The notes under the pieces: model-generated
Database searches by the model: none
The model's input: only the letters and a program-made list of their open reading frames with translations
What the model was told of the DNA's origin: nothing
Origin: Rikenellaceae bacterium
GTDB taxonomy: Bacteria > Bacteroidota > Bacteroidia > Bacteroidales > UBA932
DNA length: 14,907 bases
Reading direction: 5' to 3'
NCBI GenBank assembly: GCA_900769735.1
Contig: CAAGHY010000058.1
Location: 1-14,907 of the forward strand
Position numbers and translations under genes: made by a program
Shown: positions 1 through 8,096 of the stretch, piece by piece
Layout: every line of letters starts with the position of its first letter
Position numbering within the stretch: position 1 is the first letter of the stretch

Positions 1-1748
1 GCAAACTTGGCAATGTCGAACGGAGGTGCAGCAGCAGGTTTTGCAGCAGGATCAGCACCGGCAGCAGGAGCTGCTGGAAGTGAAGTTGGAGCCGCATTGA
101 TTTTTGCAGTTGCATCAGCCAACATCTTGGCATCCTTGTCTGCAGCGCTCTTGTTTATCAGATTCTCAACTACAGTGGACATTCTGCGGTAAGGGCTCCA
201 GAAAGCCTGGGAAATGCTTATAGGATTATCCACAACCTTGGTAATCACAGCATCCCACTCAACACCTGCATTGTCATAGTAGATGGCATTCTTTCCAACA
301 ATCAGATTGCCAATCTCACCAACAGTAACGGCAGCAACAATCTGAAGTTTTGCAGCACTTGTCTTGGTGGTACAATCGCAATAAACAAGGAACATACCGC
401 TGGTAGCTGCTGTAGCGTTGTGTGCAGCCATATTGTCAACTTTCATACAGAAACGGCACGCCCTCTGGTCTATGATAAGTGTTCCGCTCTGGAAAATTGC
501 AGCAACCTTCTTGTCTTTATTATAGAAATCGTGGAAAGTGATGAAGTTCTTCAACAATCTGTAGAAATCCCTCAAGATATGAAGGAACTTGTCCACCATC
601 TCAATATTCTCAGCCTCCTCTTTAAGCTCAGCATCTTTGGCAACAAGTGCAAGAAGAGCCTCTTTCCTGTTCTCCTTAAGCATCTTGTTTACAGTCTCAA
701 TTGAAAGTGCATCAACAGAACCGCCGGCCTTGCTTCCCAACCACGCAGAATAAGCGGCAAATTTTGCACCTATAGCGTTCCACTCAGCCTCAGAAAGGGT
801 TTTCTTGCCCTCCTCAATTGCAATCTTGGCCAAAGCATTGAACTGGTCTGCCCAAGCAGGGTTGATAGGGGCAGTAAGGTCCAGTTCTGCAGCACCGGTA
901 ACACGTGCAATAGGATATGTGGCAATCTCATCGGTCTTGCCCTGCAGGTTCTCATTGCTTATAGCCTCTATACGGGAAGTCTGCACATCCAGCGCTTTGG
1001 TGCTGTCGGGAGAAAAACCTGCCAGCTTGCTGCGCATAAAGAAATCCTGCATTTTTGCATCCAATGCGTTGTAAGCGGCAATTGCAGCACCGGTATTCTC
1101 TCCAAACGGAGCAGGAATCTCTGCAGCACACCAATCTGAATATGCCTGCAAATTGGCATAGAACTGCTCAATCTGAGCCGCATTCACACCCATAACACCG
1201 CTTCGGTCCATTGTACCGCCGGTATTTGCAGTTGCAGCCTCAATCACAGCCTTCTCCTCTGCATCATCTGTACTGTTCACTGTAATTACTCCATCACCGT
1301 TGAAACGGGTACTTGCAAAAATTGCAGCAATGTCAGCAGTATCTGCCAAAGAGATCTTTGTATCCTCCTTGCCCAAATTTTCAAGAATCTGTTTTGCAGC
1401 CTTGTAAAGCTTCAGACCGGTATCTTTTGTAGAATCAATCTCCTCAATATCAATGCTATCCTTTCCTTCCAACAGAAGATCAGGGTTCTTAAGCACACCT
1501 GTAATCCATTTTGACATATTAACCACATCATTCACACGTATCTTGCCGTCTGAATCCATATCAATATATGCCAAACTCTTCTCGTCAATCTCAAGCCCTT
1601 TTACAGGACAAGAAAGGACAGTCCACATCTTTGTATCCAACTCCTCAAGATGGGCAATGTCTCTTCCCGATGATATTTTCACTCTGGAACATCCGCCAAT
1701 GTTCTCAAACTCCCATTTATACTTCTGATCTCTGTTGATTAAAGCCAT
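1..1748 (-). CDS. Partial EF-hand-like, cysteine-motif protein of unknown function
   Basis: An uninterrupted frame runs from ATG at 1748 to the left edge (582 codons, C-terminus missing). An in-frame stop at 1767-1769 and no other ATG between fix the start. There is no signal peptide or membrane segment, so the product is probably cytoplasmic. Residues 63-74 form an EF-hand/dockerin-like calcium loop (D63, D65, D67, G68, I70, D74), and residues 148-159 form a degenerate second copy (N150, D152, G153, I155) that lacks the first acidic ligand. Further on are C431-x2-C434 and C457-x-C459, which could bind a metal. Alpha-helical stretches rich in Ala, Lys and Glu fill the middle, and an Ala/Pro-rich linker (about residues 557-578) ends the visible part. 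I recall this only as a conserved Bacteroidetes protein without a known role. The reading frame is certain; the function is not. Confidence 0.85.
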   Translation of the reverse strand, partial: MALINRDQKYKWEFENIGGCSRVKISSGRDIAHLEELDTKMWTVLSCPVKGLEIDEKSLAYIDMDSDGKIRVNDVVNMSKWITGVLKNPDLLLEGKDSIDIEEIDSTKDTGLKLYKAAKQILENLGKEDTKISLADTADIAAIFASTRFNGDGVITVNSTDDAEEKAVIEAATANTGGTMDRSGVMGVNAAQIEQFYANLQAYSDWCAAEIPAPFGENTGAAIAAYNALDAKMQDFFMRSKLAGFSPDSTKALDVQTSRIEAISNENLQGKTDEIATYPIARVTGAAELDLTAPINPAWADQFNALAKIAIEEGKKTLSEAEWNAIGAKFAAYSAWLGSKAGGSVDALSIETVNKMLKENRKEALLALVAKDAELKEEAENIEMVDKFLHILRDFYRLLKNFITFHDFYNKDKKVAAIFQSGTLIIDQRACRFCMKVDNMAAHNATAATSGMFLVYCDCTTKTSAAKLQIVAAVTVGEIGNLIVGKNAIYYDNAGVEWDAVITKVVDNPISISQAFWSPYRRMSTVVENLINKSAADKDAKMLADATAKINAAPTSLPAAPAAGADPAAKPAAAPPFDIAKF

Positions 1749-1776
1749 AACCTTAAAATTTAAATCTTATAACTCC

Positions 1777-1810
1777 CAAAGTTAAGCAAAATTGAGCACC
1801 TAAAAGCAAA
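1777..1810 (-). promoter_or_regulatory. Bacteroidetes-type promoter of the EF-hand-like gene
   Basis: Read on the minus strand, TAACTTTG (1784-1777) matches the -7 consensus TAnnTTTG. A TTTG (1810-1807) lies 22 bases upstream as a possible -33 element, a little farther than the usual spacing of about 19-20. Transcription would start near 1771, giving a leader of about 22 bases before the ATG at 1748. The -33 element lies inside the inverted repeat at 1804-1829. Confidence 0.55.
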
Positions 1811-1829
1811 TTATCCACATAATTTGCTT
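1804..1829. repeat. Perfect 10-bp inverted repeat between divergent genes
   Basis: AAGCAAATTA (1804-1813) and its exact reverse complement TAATTTGCTT (1820-1829) flank a 6-base spacer. It lies between two divergent promoters and overlaps the possible -33 element of the minus-strand gene, so a dimeric regulator could bind here; that is inference. The spacer region also reads TTATCCACA, identical to a DnaA box, but as a single copy. Confidence 0.5.
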
Positions 1830-1921
1830 ATGCTGTTTTTGCTCTTTTTAGAAAAAGAAAAATCATCTTCCTTAAAGATGCAGTTTTGCTTTTTCAGAAA
1901 GGCTGCCGGAAAGAAGAGGGA

Positions 1922-1929
1922 TACTTTTG
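1922..1929 (+). promoter_or_regulatory. -7 promoter element of the lipoprotein gene
   Basis: TACTTTTG fits the Bacteroidetes -7 consensus TAnnTTTG and lies 27 bases before the ATG at 1957, predicting a leader of about 20 bases. No good TTTG is seen at the -33 distance, so only half of the promoter is supported. Confidence 0.5.
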
Positions 1930-1956
1930 CACCGGAACGTGTAAAAATTTTTTGGT

Positions 1957-4521
1957 ATGAGAAGAAAGATTCATTTGGCAGTGGCGGCGGCTGCAGTTGC
2001 TGCAACTGTATGGAGCGGGTGCTCACGGGAAAATGACCTCCCCAATATGGAGGTGCAGTACGGGAAAAAGGATACTGTTAAAATAGATGTAAATTTCAAA
2101 TTGTCGGGAATAGAGAGCAAATCAGAGGTGGAGGTGAATGATGTGCTGGTGGAAGATGTGAATGTTTTTGTAGTGGATGAGGTGGGAAGCGTCATTTACA
2201 AAGGGTATTACACATCAACAGTGGAGATGGAGATTGAGGCGTATGAAGATATGCTGTACAGTGTGTATGCCATTGCAAATGCCGGTGAGGCGTTGGATGG
2301 GAAGAACGTGGAGGAGATTGAGGGGCTGGTCTACTCCATTCCCGACATTTCATATATAACATCCCCTGCCGGGGCGGTACTTATGAGCGGAAAAACCGGC
2401 CCGCAGAAACTAGTGGCTTCAGATGAGGGCAGATCTGTAACCGTATACCTCACAAGATGCATTGCAAAGGTGCAGCTTAAGGCAGATTATTCCCAGCTGA
2501 ATGATGATGTGGAGATTACCGTTACAAAAGTGCAGCTGAAGAATGCTCCTGCGTGCGTAAATGTATTTGGAGAGAGCAGGATTACAGAAAAGGCAAACTC
2601 TATGGATGGGGAGGCGGTATTCCGCCCTAGTGCCACAGATTTGGGCAGGGGACTAGTGTTCTACCAGTTTGAGAACCTGCAGGGGACCCTGCAACCTGAA
2701 AATATTGCCCAGAAGCAGAAACAGTTCAGTACCGGCAATCCCTATTCAGAGCTTTGCAGCTATATAGAACTGAAGGCAACCTACAGTTCTCCGCGCAAAT
2801 ACGGGGATATCCTATACCGCTTTTACCTGGGTACCGATATGATTGCCAATTATGACATAAAGAGAAATACCCAAATGAACATTACTGTAAGTTTCATTAA
2901 CGACGGCGGTGTGGATGAGAATACCTGGAGGGTGGACAACAGCAACATTGTGGATTGTGTCTCCAACATCTCCCTCTCTCCCACTTCACTTGAGTTTACT
3001 GAACTTGGTGAAACAAAAGGTATTGCCGCCAGTGTACTGCCGGTAACCGCACCCAACAAAACTCTGGAGTGGCATACATCAGATGCCTCAGTAGCAACAG
3101 TAGATGAGGAAGGTTATGTAACCTCCATAGGGAATGGCAGCTGCACGGTGAGCGCCAGCAGTACAGACGGATCAAACGTAACTTCAAACTGTTCAGTTAC
3201 AGTAAACTATCAGGAGCCGGAACCTGAATACCCGCCTGTATTTACAAGGACACCGGGAGAGATGTACCACGGCCAGAGGGAGATGATTTCCTTTGAGAAT
3301 GAAATCACCAACACTGCAAACCTTTCAGCCACCAGTTCAAACCCGTCGGTGGTAAAGATTGCAGGGATTACAGCAGAAGGAATTGAAGTGATGGCACTTT
3401 CCCCAGGAGAGGCAACCATCTGTGCCGGCCTGAACGGCACAAACACCACAGAATGCAGGATTTCAGTAGTGGAACTCAAGATTCTTCCAAACAATTCTTC
3501 AATCACTATGTACAACCATTTCTACGAAGAAATTGGATACACCATCAGCCCGGCCTGGGCAGCTGCTGACTTCACAGTGGAGATGAAATCATCTTCAAAT
3601 GAAGTGGAATGCGGATTTGACGGACTGGAGAACAGGGTAATTCCACAATTTGGTGAGGGTGCCACCCTTCCTGCCAGCGGTGAAATAACATTGGGACTAT
3701 CGGGAAGAGAAGATATACAGGCAACTGTGGATTTTACTGTGAGACCGTTCTTTACAATGGTAGAAAGTATGCAGGTAAATGCCAATTTGGGAAATTCGGA
3801 TGTGATTAAAAGTCTGGAGCTGGAAACTCATCCGCGTGCAAATGTGGAGTTCAGTTGGGCAGCAGAGGATGAGGTGTTCTACGGAGATCCGGGGGATTGG
3901 AATGTGTATGTTTCAGCGCAGGAGAACAGGGTGCTGTTCCCAATCCCTAACTCTGCAAACGGTTTGTACCGTCTGACAGCAACGGTGAAAGGTGATGACG
4001 GTTACGGGGAGAACGGCACAGAAGGGGTGAGATATTGTGATATTACCGTTTATGAAACTGTGTATCTGGTGGGAATTTCCAAGACAGTGGACAGGAACAG
4101 GGTTTCCGGACAAAAGGATACTTGGGAGTATGAGAATGAGGTGGTTGCGGCGTGGCTCTCGCATCCCAATTCACTGATATACCCGCAAGGGGAAGTGGAT
4201 CTGGAATTGCCGTACAAATTCAACGGTGAAACATACACAGATACCCGCCCTGGAATTACCGAAACTTTCCAGTTCACATTTGAAAAAGGTGAAACCCTGA
4301 ATATGCCGCTTGGGACCGGCAGCTTTACCTACAACGGCACCCCGCCACTCTACTACATCTCTTATTTCAAGCTCTCCCCTGCCGGGAGTGCATATGTAGA
4401 AGGAAACAAGGCCAGCGGACAGCCATACATTTATGTCTACTCCAGAAGCTTTATGAGCGGCTTCTCGGATAATGCAAGGCCTAACTGGGAAAAAATATTT
4501 GAACTGGTTTATCCGAAATGA
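1957..4521 (+). CDS. Large fimbrillin-like lipoprotein with Ig-like (Big_2) domains
   Basis: The 854-residue product starts with a lipoprotein signal peptide: basic MRRK, an Ala/Val-rich core, and a lipobox ending WSGC with the lipidated Cys at 22. It should be anchored in the outer membrane, probably facing outward. Residues of about 40-330 resemble the fimbrillin-like/DUF4906 type of Bacteroidetes adhesins: a beta-rich start with ESKS and VFVVDEVG, a RFYLG strand, an IKRNTQMNITV strand, then TWRVD. Residues 338-416 are a bacterial Ig-like Big_2 domain (LSPTSLEF, LEWHTSDASVATVDEEG, GNGSCTVSA). Further beta-rich Ig-like segments follow to about 600, and the C-terminal 200 residues are unassigned. 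The gene stands alone with its own -7 element and terminator, not in a fimbrial operon. Possible roles are adhesin or minor fimbrial component; the domain class is more certain than the role. Confidence 0.88.
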   Translation: MRRKIHLAVAAAAVAATVWSGCSRENDLPNMEVQYGKKDTVKIDVNFKLSGIESKSEVEVNDVLVEDVNVFVVDEVGSVIYKGYYTSTVEMEIEAYEDMLYSVYAIANAGEALDGKNVEEIEGLVYSIPDISYITSPAGAVLMSGKTGPQKLVASDEGRSVTVYLTRCIAKVQLKADYSQLNDDVEITVTKVQLKNAPACVNVFGESRITEKANSMDGEAVFRPSATDLGRGLVFYQFENLQGTLQPENIAQKQKQFSTGNPYSELCSYIELKATYSSPRKYGDILYRFYLGTDMIANYDIKRNTQMNITVSFINDGGVDENTWRVDNSNIVDCVSNISLSPTSLEFTELGETKGIAASVLPVTAPNKTLEWHTSDASVATVDEEGYVTSIGNGSCTVSASSTDGSNVTSNCSVTVNYQEPEPEYPPVFTRTPGEMYHGQREMISFENEITNTANLSATSSNPSVVKIAGITAEGIEVMALSPGEATICAGLNGTNTTECRISVVELKILPNNSSITMYNHFYEEIGYTISPAWAAADFTVEMKSSSNEVECGFDGLENRVIPQFGEGATLPASGEITLGLSGREDIQATVDFTVRPFFTMVESMQVNANLGNSDVIKSLELETHPRANVEFSWAAEDEVFYGDPGDWNVYVSAQENRVLFPIPNSANGLYRLTATVKGDDGYGENGTEGVRYCDITVYETVYLVGISKTVDRNRVSGQKDTWEYENEVVAAWLSHPNSLIYPQGEVDLELPYKFNGETYTDTRPGITETFQFTFEKGETLNMPLGTGSFTYNGTPPLYYISYFKLSPAGSAYVEGNKASGQPYIYVYSRSFMSGFSDNARPNWEKIFELVYPK

Positions 4522-4524
4522 AAA

Positions 4525-4550
4525 AAATGGCAGCCTAACGGCTGCCATTT
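4525..4550. terminator. Bidirectional terminator
   Basis: A perfect 11-bp stem, AAATGGCAGCC with GGCTGCCATTT, has a TAAC loop. It begins 4 bases after the lipoprotein stop and lies 6 bases from the rfbD stop on the other strand. T-rich sequence follows on the plus strand and the A-run at 4521-4527 gives a T-run on the minus strand, so it can end transcription in both directions. Confidence 0.88.
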
Positions 4551-4555
4551 ATGTT

Positions 4556-5473
4556 TTATTGTTTTTTCAAATTTGCAATGCACACTTTCAATGAATCTAC
4601 CCAGTATGGGACCTCCACTCCAAAAGTGTTCTTGATTTTTGTCTTGTCCAGCACTGAGTATGACGGCCTTTTTACCGGACTAGGGAACTCATTGCTGTGA
4701 CAAGGCTGCACGTTGCACTCTGTCTGTCCAGAAATTGACGCTATCATTCTGGTAAAATCGTACCAGCTGCAAACACCTTCATTTGAGAAATGGTAGATAC
4801 CGGTTTTGGAATAACTGTCGGGAAGATTGTTTCCCCCCTCCTTGCTGAAATCCTCCAGAACCACACAGATTGCCTTTGCAAGATCCAGGGCATAAGTTGG
4901 AGTTCCCACCTGGTCAAACACAACATTCAACGCAGGTTTTGTGGCGGTAAGGTTAAGCATTGTCTTGCAAAAATTCTTGCCGAACTCACTGTAAAGCCAG
5001 GCGGTACGGATAATCACGTGGTTGCAGCCTGTACGCTGTACAGCTTCCTCCCCGTGCAATTTTGTAAGGCCGTAAACTCCGGTTGGAGTACCCTTAAGTT
5101 CCTCAGTACAAGGGGTATTGTAAGGATCTCCGCCAAAAACATAATCTGTGGAAATATGCACCAACAAACCGCCTACCTCGTTCATTGCAAGAGCCAAGTT
5201 CTCCGGGGCAACTGCATTCAGCTGCTCTGCCAGTTCCTGAGCACTCTCAGCCCCATCCACATTTGTGTAGGCTGCACAGTTTACAACTGCCTGCACATTA
5301 TGCTCAGCCACCATAGCCTTAACTGCTGCCGGATCAGTGATGTCCAGCATTGTGGTCTGCACACCCTCAAGCTCACAAACATCTGTAAAGATAAAGTTGT
5401 GCCCGGTATTGCCGGCCATAATCCTCATTTCATTGCCAAGCTGCCCGTTGGCCCCTGTAACAAGTATATTCAT
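4556..5473 (-). CDS. rfbD: dTDP-4-dehydrorhamnose reductase (RmlD)
   Basis: The enzyme reduces dTDP-4-keto-L-rhamnose to dTDP-L-rhamnose, the last step of the rhamnose donor pathway in the cytoplasm. The 305-residue length is normal. Seen directly: the NAD(P)-binding GANGQLG at residues 7-13, CAAYTNVDGAE near 67-76, the STDYVFGG strand with S108-T109-D110, and the catalytic pair Y134/K138 (YGLTK). The C-terminal substrate half contains GTPTYALDLA and KRPSYSVLD, both typical of RmlD. The start overlaps the rfbC stop by one base (TAATG), so the two are translationally coupled. It is the last gene of galE-rfbC-rfbD. Confidence 0.96.
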   Translation of the reverse strand: MNILVTGANGQLGNEMRIMAGNTGHNFIFTDVCELEGVQTTMLDITDPAAVKAMVAEHNVQAVVNCAAYTNVDGAESAQELAEQLNAVAPENLALAMNEVGGLLVHISTDYVFGGDPYNTPCTEELKGTPTGVYGLTKLHGEEAVQRTGCNHVIIRTAWLYSEFGKNFCKTMLNLTATKPALNVVFDQVGTPTYALDLAKAICVVLEDFSKEGGNNLPDSYSKTGIYHFSNEGVCSWYDFTRMIASISGQTECNVQPCHSNEFPSPVKRPSYSVLDKTKIKNTFGVEVPYWVDSLKVCIANLKKQ

Positions 5474-6045
5474 TAATATAAAATGTCTTTAATGTCAAAC
5501 AACTCCTGAGCATCAGCCAGCATAAGGCTCTTCTTGTCCTTCTCGCTAAGGATAATATCCTCCGGCGCAATACCCCATTCAATACCAATCTGCGGGTCAT
5601 TCCAAGCCACAGATCCCTCACTCTGAGGGGCATACAGATTATCACACTTGTACTGGAAAATTGCCTCAGGGCTCAATACCACAAACCCGTGCGCAAAACC
5701 CCTAGGAATAAAAAGCTGCCTGTGATTGTCCTCTGAAAGTTCAACAGCAACATACTTCCCGAAAGTTGGTGAACCTTTCCTTATATCCACAGCCACATCC
5801 AACACACGCCCCTTCACAACCCTCACCAGCTTGCTCTGCGCATCCTTTCCCTTCTGGAAATGCAACCCGCGCAACACACCATAACAGGACTTGCTCTCAT
5901 TATCCTGCACCCAGTTGATCTCCTTCCCTACCTCCTGCTCAAACCTAACCTTATTATAGCTCTCAAAAAAATAGCCCCTCTCATCGCCGAACACCTTTGG
6001 TTCAATTATATAAACACCCTCTAATTCAGTCTTAACAACTCCCAT
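5473..6045 (-). CDS. rfbC: dTDP-4-dehydrorhamnose 3,5-epimerase (RmlC)
   Basis: This cupin-fold enzyme epimerises dTDP-4-keto-6-deoxyglucose at C3 and C5 to dTDP-4-keto-L-rhamnose, the step just before RfbD. The 190 residues are full length. Visible family features are DERGYFFESY (21-30), the QDNESKS segment, RGLHFQ with the catalytic base H62, VAVDIRKGSPTFGKY, IPRGFAHGF with H119, and the conserved Y132 in FQYKCD. It starts 35 bases after galE and shares one base with rfbD. The partner genes rfbA and rfbB are absent here, so the pathway must be completed from elsewhere in the genome. Confidence 0.96.
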   Translation of the reverse strand: MGVVKTELEGVYIIEPKVFGDERGYFFESYNKVRFEQEVGKEINWVQDNESKSCYGVLRGLHFQKGKDAQSKLVRVVKGRVLDVAVDIRKGSPTFGKYVAVELSEDNHRQLFIPRGFAHGFVVLSPEAIFQYKCDNLYAPQSEGSVAWNDPQIGIEWGIAPEDIILSEKDKKSLMLADAQELFDIKDILY

Positions 6046-6080
6046 AAAATCAATGCTTTATTCTATTTCCTGAAACCAAC

Positions 6081-7121
6081 TTATTTCATCAAATTCTGCT
6101 GCCATTTCCACGCAGAAAGCAGCACATCTGCAATTGGGGTATTTGCGCTCCAGCCAAGCTCCCGGTTGGCCTTATCGGCATTGGCATAAGAAGAGACAAT
6201 ATCACCCTCTCTCCTTCCGGCAATCCTGTAATTCAACTCCACGCCGGTAACCTCAATGAACGCCTTCACAATCTCAAGCACAGAAAGCCCCGCACCCGTA
6301 CCAATATTGAACACATCCCACTTTACATCGCTCTCAAGCATCTTCCCGATAGCTTTCACGTGTGCCTTCGCCAAATCTACCACGTAGATATAGTCCCTGA
6401 TGCAGGAACCATCGGGAGTATCATAATCATCCCCAAAAACACACAGGCACTCACGGATGCCCGCTGCAGTTTGGGTGATGAAAGGTACAAGGTTATTCGG
6501 CACCCCATTAGGCAACTCCCCAATCAATGCGGAAGGGTGCGCCCCAATGGGATTGAAATACCTCAATGCAATCACATTCAAATTATTGTAGGCCGCCACA
6601 CAATCCTGTAGAATATCCTCGCACATCTGTTTGCTTCTGCCGTACGGCGATGTTGCCCTGCGCAAAGGTGTGGTCTCCCTGATTGGAAAATCATCCTTCT
6701 CCGCCATACCGTACACAGCTGCCGAAGATGAAAAAACAATGTTCACCTTATTCCCTACCCCTTTACTCTCCGCATACTCACGCCCCAACTCCACCACATT
6801 CAGCAAACTCTGAAGATTGTTCTCATAATATTCCAACGGTTTGCTTACACTCTCCCCTGGAGCCTTATACGCCGCCAAGTGCACAATAGCCACAATATCA
6901 TCATACTGGGCAAACACCCCGGCAAGCTCCTCACGCACAGCACAATCAGCACGGCACAAATCAATCTTGCGCCCTGCAATGCGCTCCACATTGGGCCACA
7001 CACTCTCCCTGGAATTGGAAAAATTATCCACTCCAACCACATCATACCCCGCAGCAACCAACTCCACAACCGTATGCGAACCAATATACCCCGCAGCCCC
7101 GGTAACCAAAACACGTTTCAT
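6081..7121 (-). CDS. galE: UDP-glucose 4-epimerase (GalE)
   Basis: It interconverts UDP-glucose and UDP-galactose (possibly also the N-acetyl forms) through an NAD-bound 4-keto intermediate in the cytoplasm. The ATG at 7121 gives a 346-residue protein of normal family length, beginning MKRVLVTGAAGYIGSH with the Rossmann GxxGxxG at residues 8-14. The frame is open 25 codons farther upstream to 7196, but that extension is hydrophobic, unlike GalE, and contains the promoter, so I reject it. Other signatures are HLAAYKAPGESV, FSSSAAVYG, the YGRSK catalytic Tyr/Lys, LRYFNPIGAH and RDYIYVVDLA. It is the first gene of galE-rfbC-rfbD and supplies hexose donors for surface glycans. Confidence 0.95.
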   Translation of the reverse strand: MKRVLVTGAAGYIGSHTVVELVAAGYDVVGVDNFSNSRESVWPNVERIAGRKIDLCRADCAVREELAGVFAQYDDIVAIVHLAAYKAPGESVSKPLEYYENNLQSLLNVVELGREYAESKGVGNKVNIVFSSSAAVYGMAEKDDFPIRETTPLRRATSPYGRSKQMCEDILQDCVAAYNNLNVIALRYFNPIGAHPSALIGELPNGVPNNLVPFITQTAAGIRECLCVFGDDYDTPDGSCIRDYIYVVDLAKAHVKAIGKMLESDVKWDVFNIGTGAGLSVLEIVKAFIEVTGVELNYRIAGRREGDIVSSYANADKANRELGWSANTPIADVLLSAWKWQQNLMK

Positions 7122-7151
7122 CCCTAAACAACAATTAAAAAATGTAAAACA

Positions 7152-7181
7152 CAAAGATACAAAAAAAACAAAGCCAACAAC
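7152..7181 (-). promoter_or_regulatory. Promoter of galE-rfbC-rfbD
   Basis: On the minus strand TATCTTTG (7159-7152) matches the -7 consensus TAnnTTTG, with a GTTG (7181-7178, one mismatch to TTTG) 18 bases upstream. The start site near 7146 gives a leader of about 25 bases to the ATG at 7121. This supports the short GalE start. Confidence 0.6.
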
Positions 7182-7254
7182 CCACCTCTGAACCATCCCA
7201 CCGCCCGCTTGTTAAACAAAAAACAGAGCTTCTGAGTAAAAAAACTGAATCCCT

Positions 7255-7863
7255 ATGAAAGCATACACAAAAACCATTCCCGCACTAACAACCCGCCCAA
7301 GTCTAATGCAAACCAGCCTGCTGATTCTATCCGGTATGCTCCTGCAATCCTGCATAATGACAACTGTAGTGAAGGAAATAGAAAACACAGTAAACTCACA
7401 GGAGCAACACTACACAACAAAAGGAGAAACCCACAAAGAAGGGCTGCTAACACTACAAATACAAAACAACGCTGAAAACACAATGTTGCAAATTGACAGT
7501 ATGGAACTCACCAATGCGGGCTCCATTACTCTCACCAGCACCCCGATGCAACTCCACTACGGCACAAACACATCCATCACACACAACTGCAACACCAGCA
7601 TCTCCACCCAAGAAATAAAAATCCACGGCACCCTGCACTCATACCTGCTCAACAACGAAACCTACCCCATCTACTCCGGAACAATGTACTACCCGGTCTC
7701 AAGCACCATCCCAGCCGCTACATCTGATACCAACAACACACCAACCACCCAAATAACCATCTCCATCCACCCCAACTGCCCACTCTACGCCATCATCAAC
7801 GGCAAAAAAGAAAAAGTGCTACACTCAATCACATTCACCGCAACGGTGGTGGATTGGGAGTGA
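7255..7863 (+). CDS. Small lipoprotein of unknown function
   Basis: The 202-residue product has a lipoprotein signal: a weakly basic start, hydrophobic core of about 20-30 (LLILSGMLL) and lipobox LLQSC with Cys at 33. A start at Met18 (7306) would give a more compact signal peptide and is a real alternative. The mature part is rich in Thr, Asn, Ser and Ile with alternating polar/apolar stretches, suggesting a beta-sandwich facing the periplasm or surface. No family is recognised. It is the only plus-strand gene between two minus-strand sugar genes, and I see no clear TAnnTTTG promoter before it. Its coding strand is A/C-rich and G-poor like the surrounding plus strand. The lipobox and the long open frame make it probably real. 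Confidence 0.68.
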   Translation: MKAYTKTIPALTTRPSLMQTSLLILSGMLLQSCIMTTVVKEIENTVNSQEQHYTTKGETHKEGLLTLQIQNNAENTMLQIDSMELTNAGSITLTSTPMQLHYGTNTSITHNCNTSISTQEIKIHGTLHSYLLNNETYPIYSGTMYYPVSSTIPAATSDTNNTPTTQITISIHPNCPLYAIINGKKEKVLHSITFTATVVDWE

Positions 7864-7882
7864 CATTTTTCATCTTCCAACC

Positions 7883-7907
7883 CTTCCTGATACTTCCTGA
7901 TACTTCC
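7883..7907. repeat. Short tandem repeat, 10-bp unit, 2.5 copies
   Basis: CTTCCTGATA occurs twice head to tail and is followed by CTTCC. It lies 20 bases after the lipoprotein stop codon. No function is apparent. Confidence 0.7.
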
Positions 7908-7961
7908 CGCCATTCACCTTCCCCACTCACCCCTTTCAGAATACTCTCCATCAAACACAAG

Positions 7962-7998
7962 TGAGGCAGATGCAACATAAACTGTCACACCTGCCTCA
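7962..7998. repeat. Inverted repeat, possible weak terminator
   Basis: TGAGGCAG (7962-7969) pairs exactly with CTGCCTCA (7991-7998) across a 21-base loop. It lies between two convergent genes but has no T-run on either side, so it is at best a weak terminator. Confidence 0.35.
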
Positions 7999-8096
7999 AA
8001 ATATAATTCATCATCACTGATAATCAACAACTTAATATCTCACACCGTGGAAGACAAATTGCAGGAAGCACCATCCCCGAAACGCCACCACAAAAC

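Larger units (their letters stand above)
7864..8096. other. Intergenic stretch with repeats and a small open frame
   Basis: There is no convincing gene between the lipoprotein and ugd stop codons. It holds a 10-bp tandem repeat (7883-7907), an inverted repeat (7962-7998) and, on the minus strand from 8039 to 7914, 41 open codons without an ATG (containing DDELYFEAGVTVYVASA). That frame could be the end of a degraded gene or chance. The convergent genes on both sides need a terminator here; only the weak inverted repeat fits. Confidence 0.4.

Noticed and set aside
1811..1819. TTATCCACA, a perfect DnaA box, as sign of an origin
   Set aside because: It is a single copy in this intergenic region with no cluster; the same 9-mer occurs by chance inside the first gene at about 226-234.
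4790..5476. Plus-strand open frame of 228 codons opposite rfbD
   Set aside because: It is antisense to a full-length RmlD with all motifs and resembles no family.
7122..7196. 25-residue hydrophobic N-terminal extension of GalE
   Set aside because: GalE is cytoplasmic and starts at MKRVLVTG; the promoter lies inside the extension.
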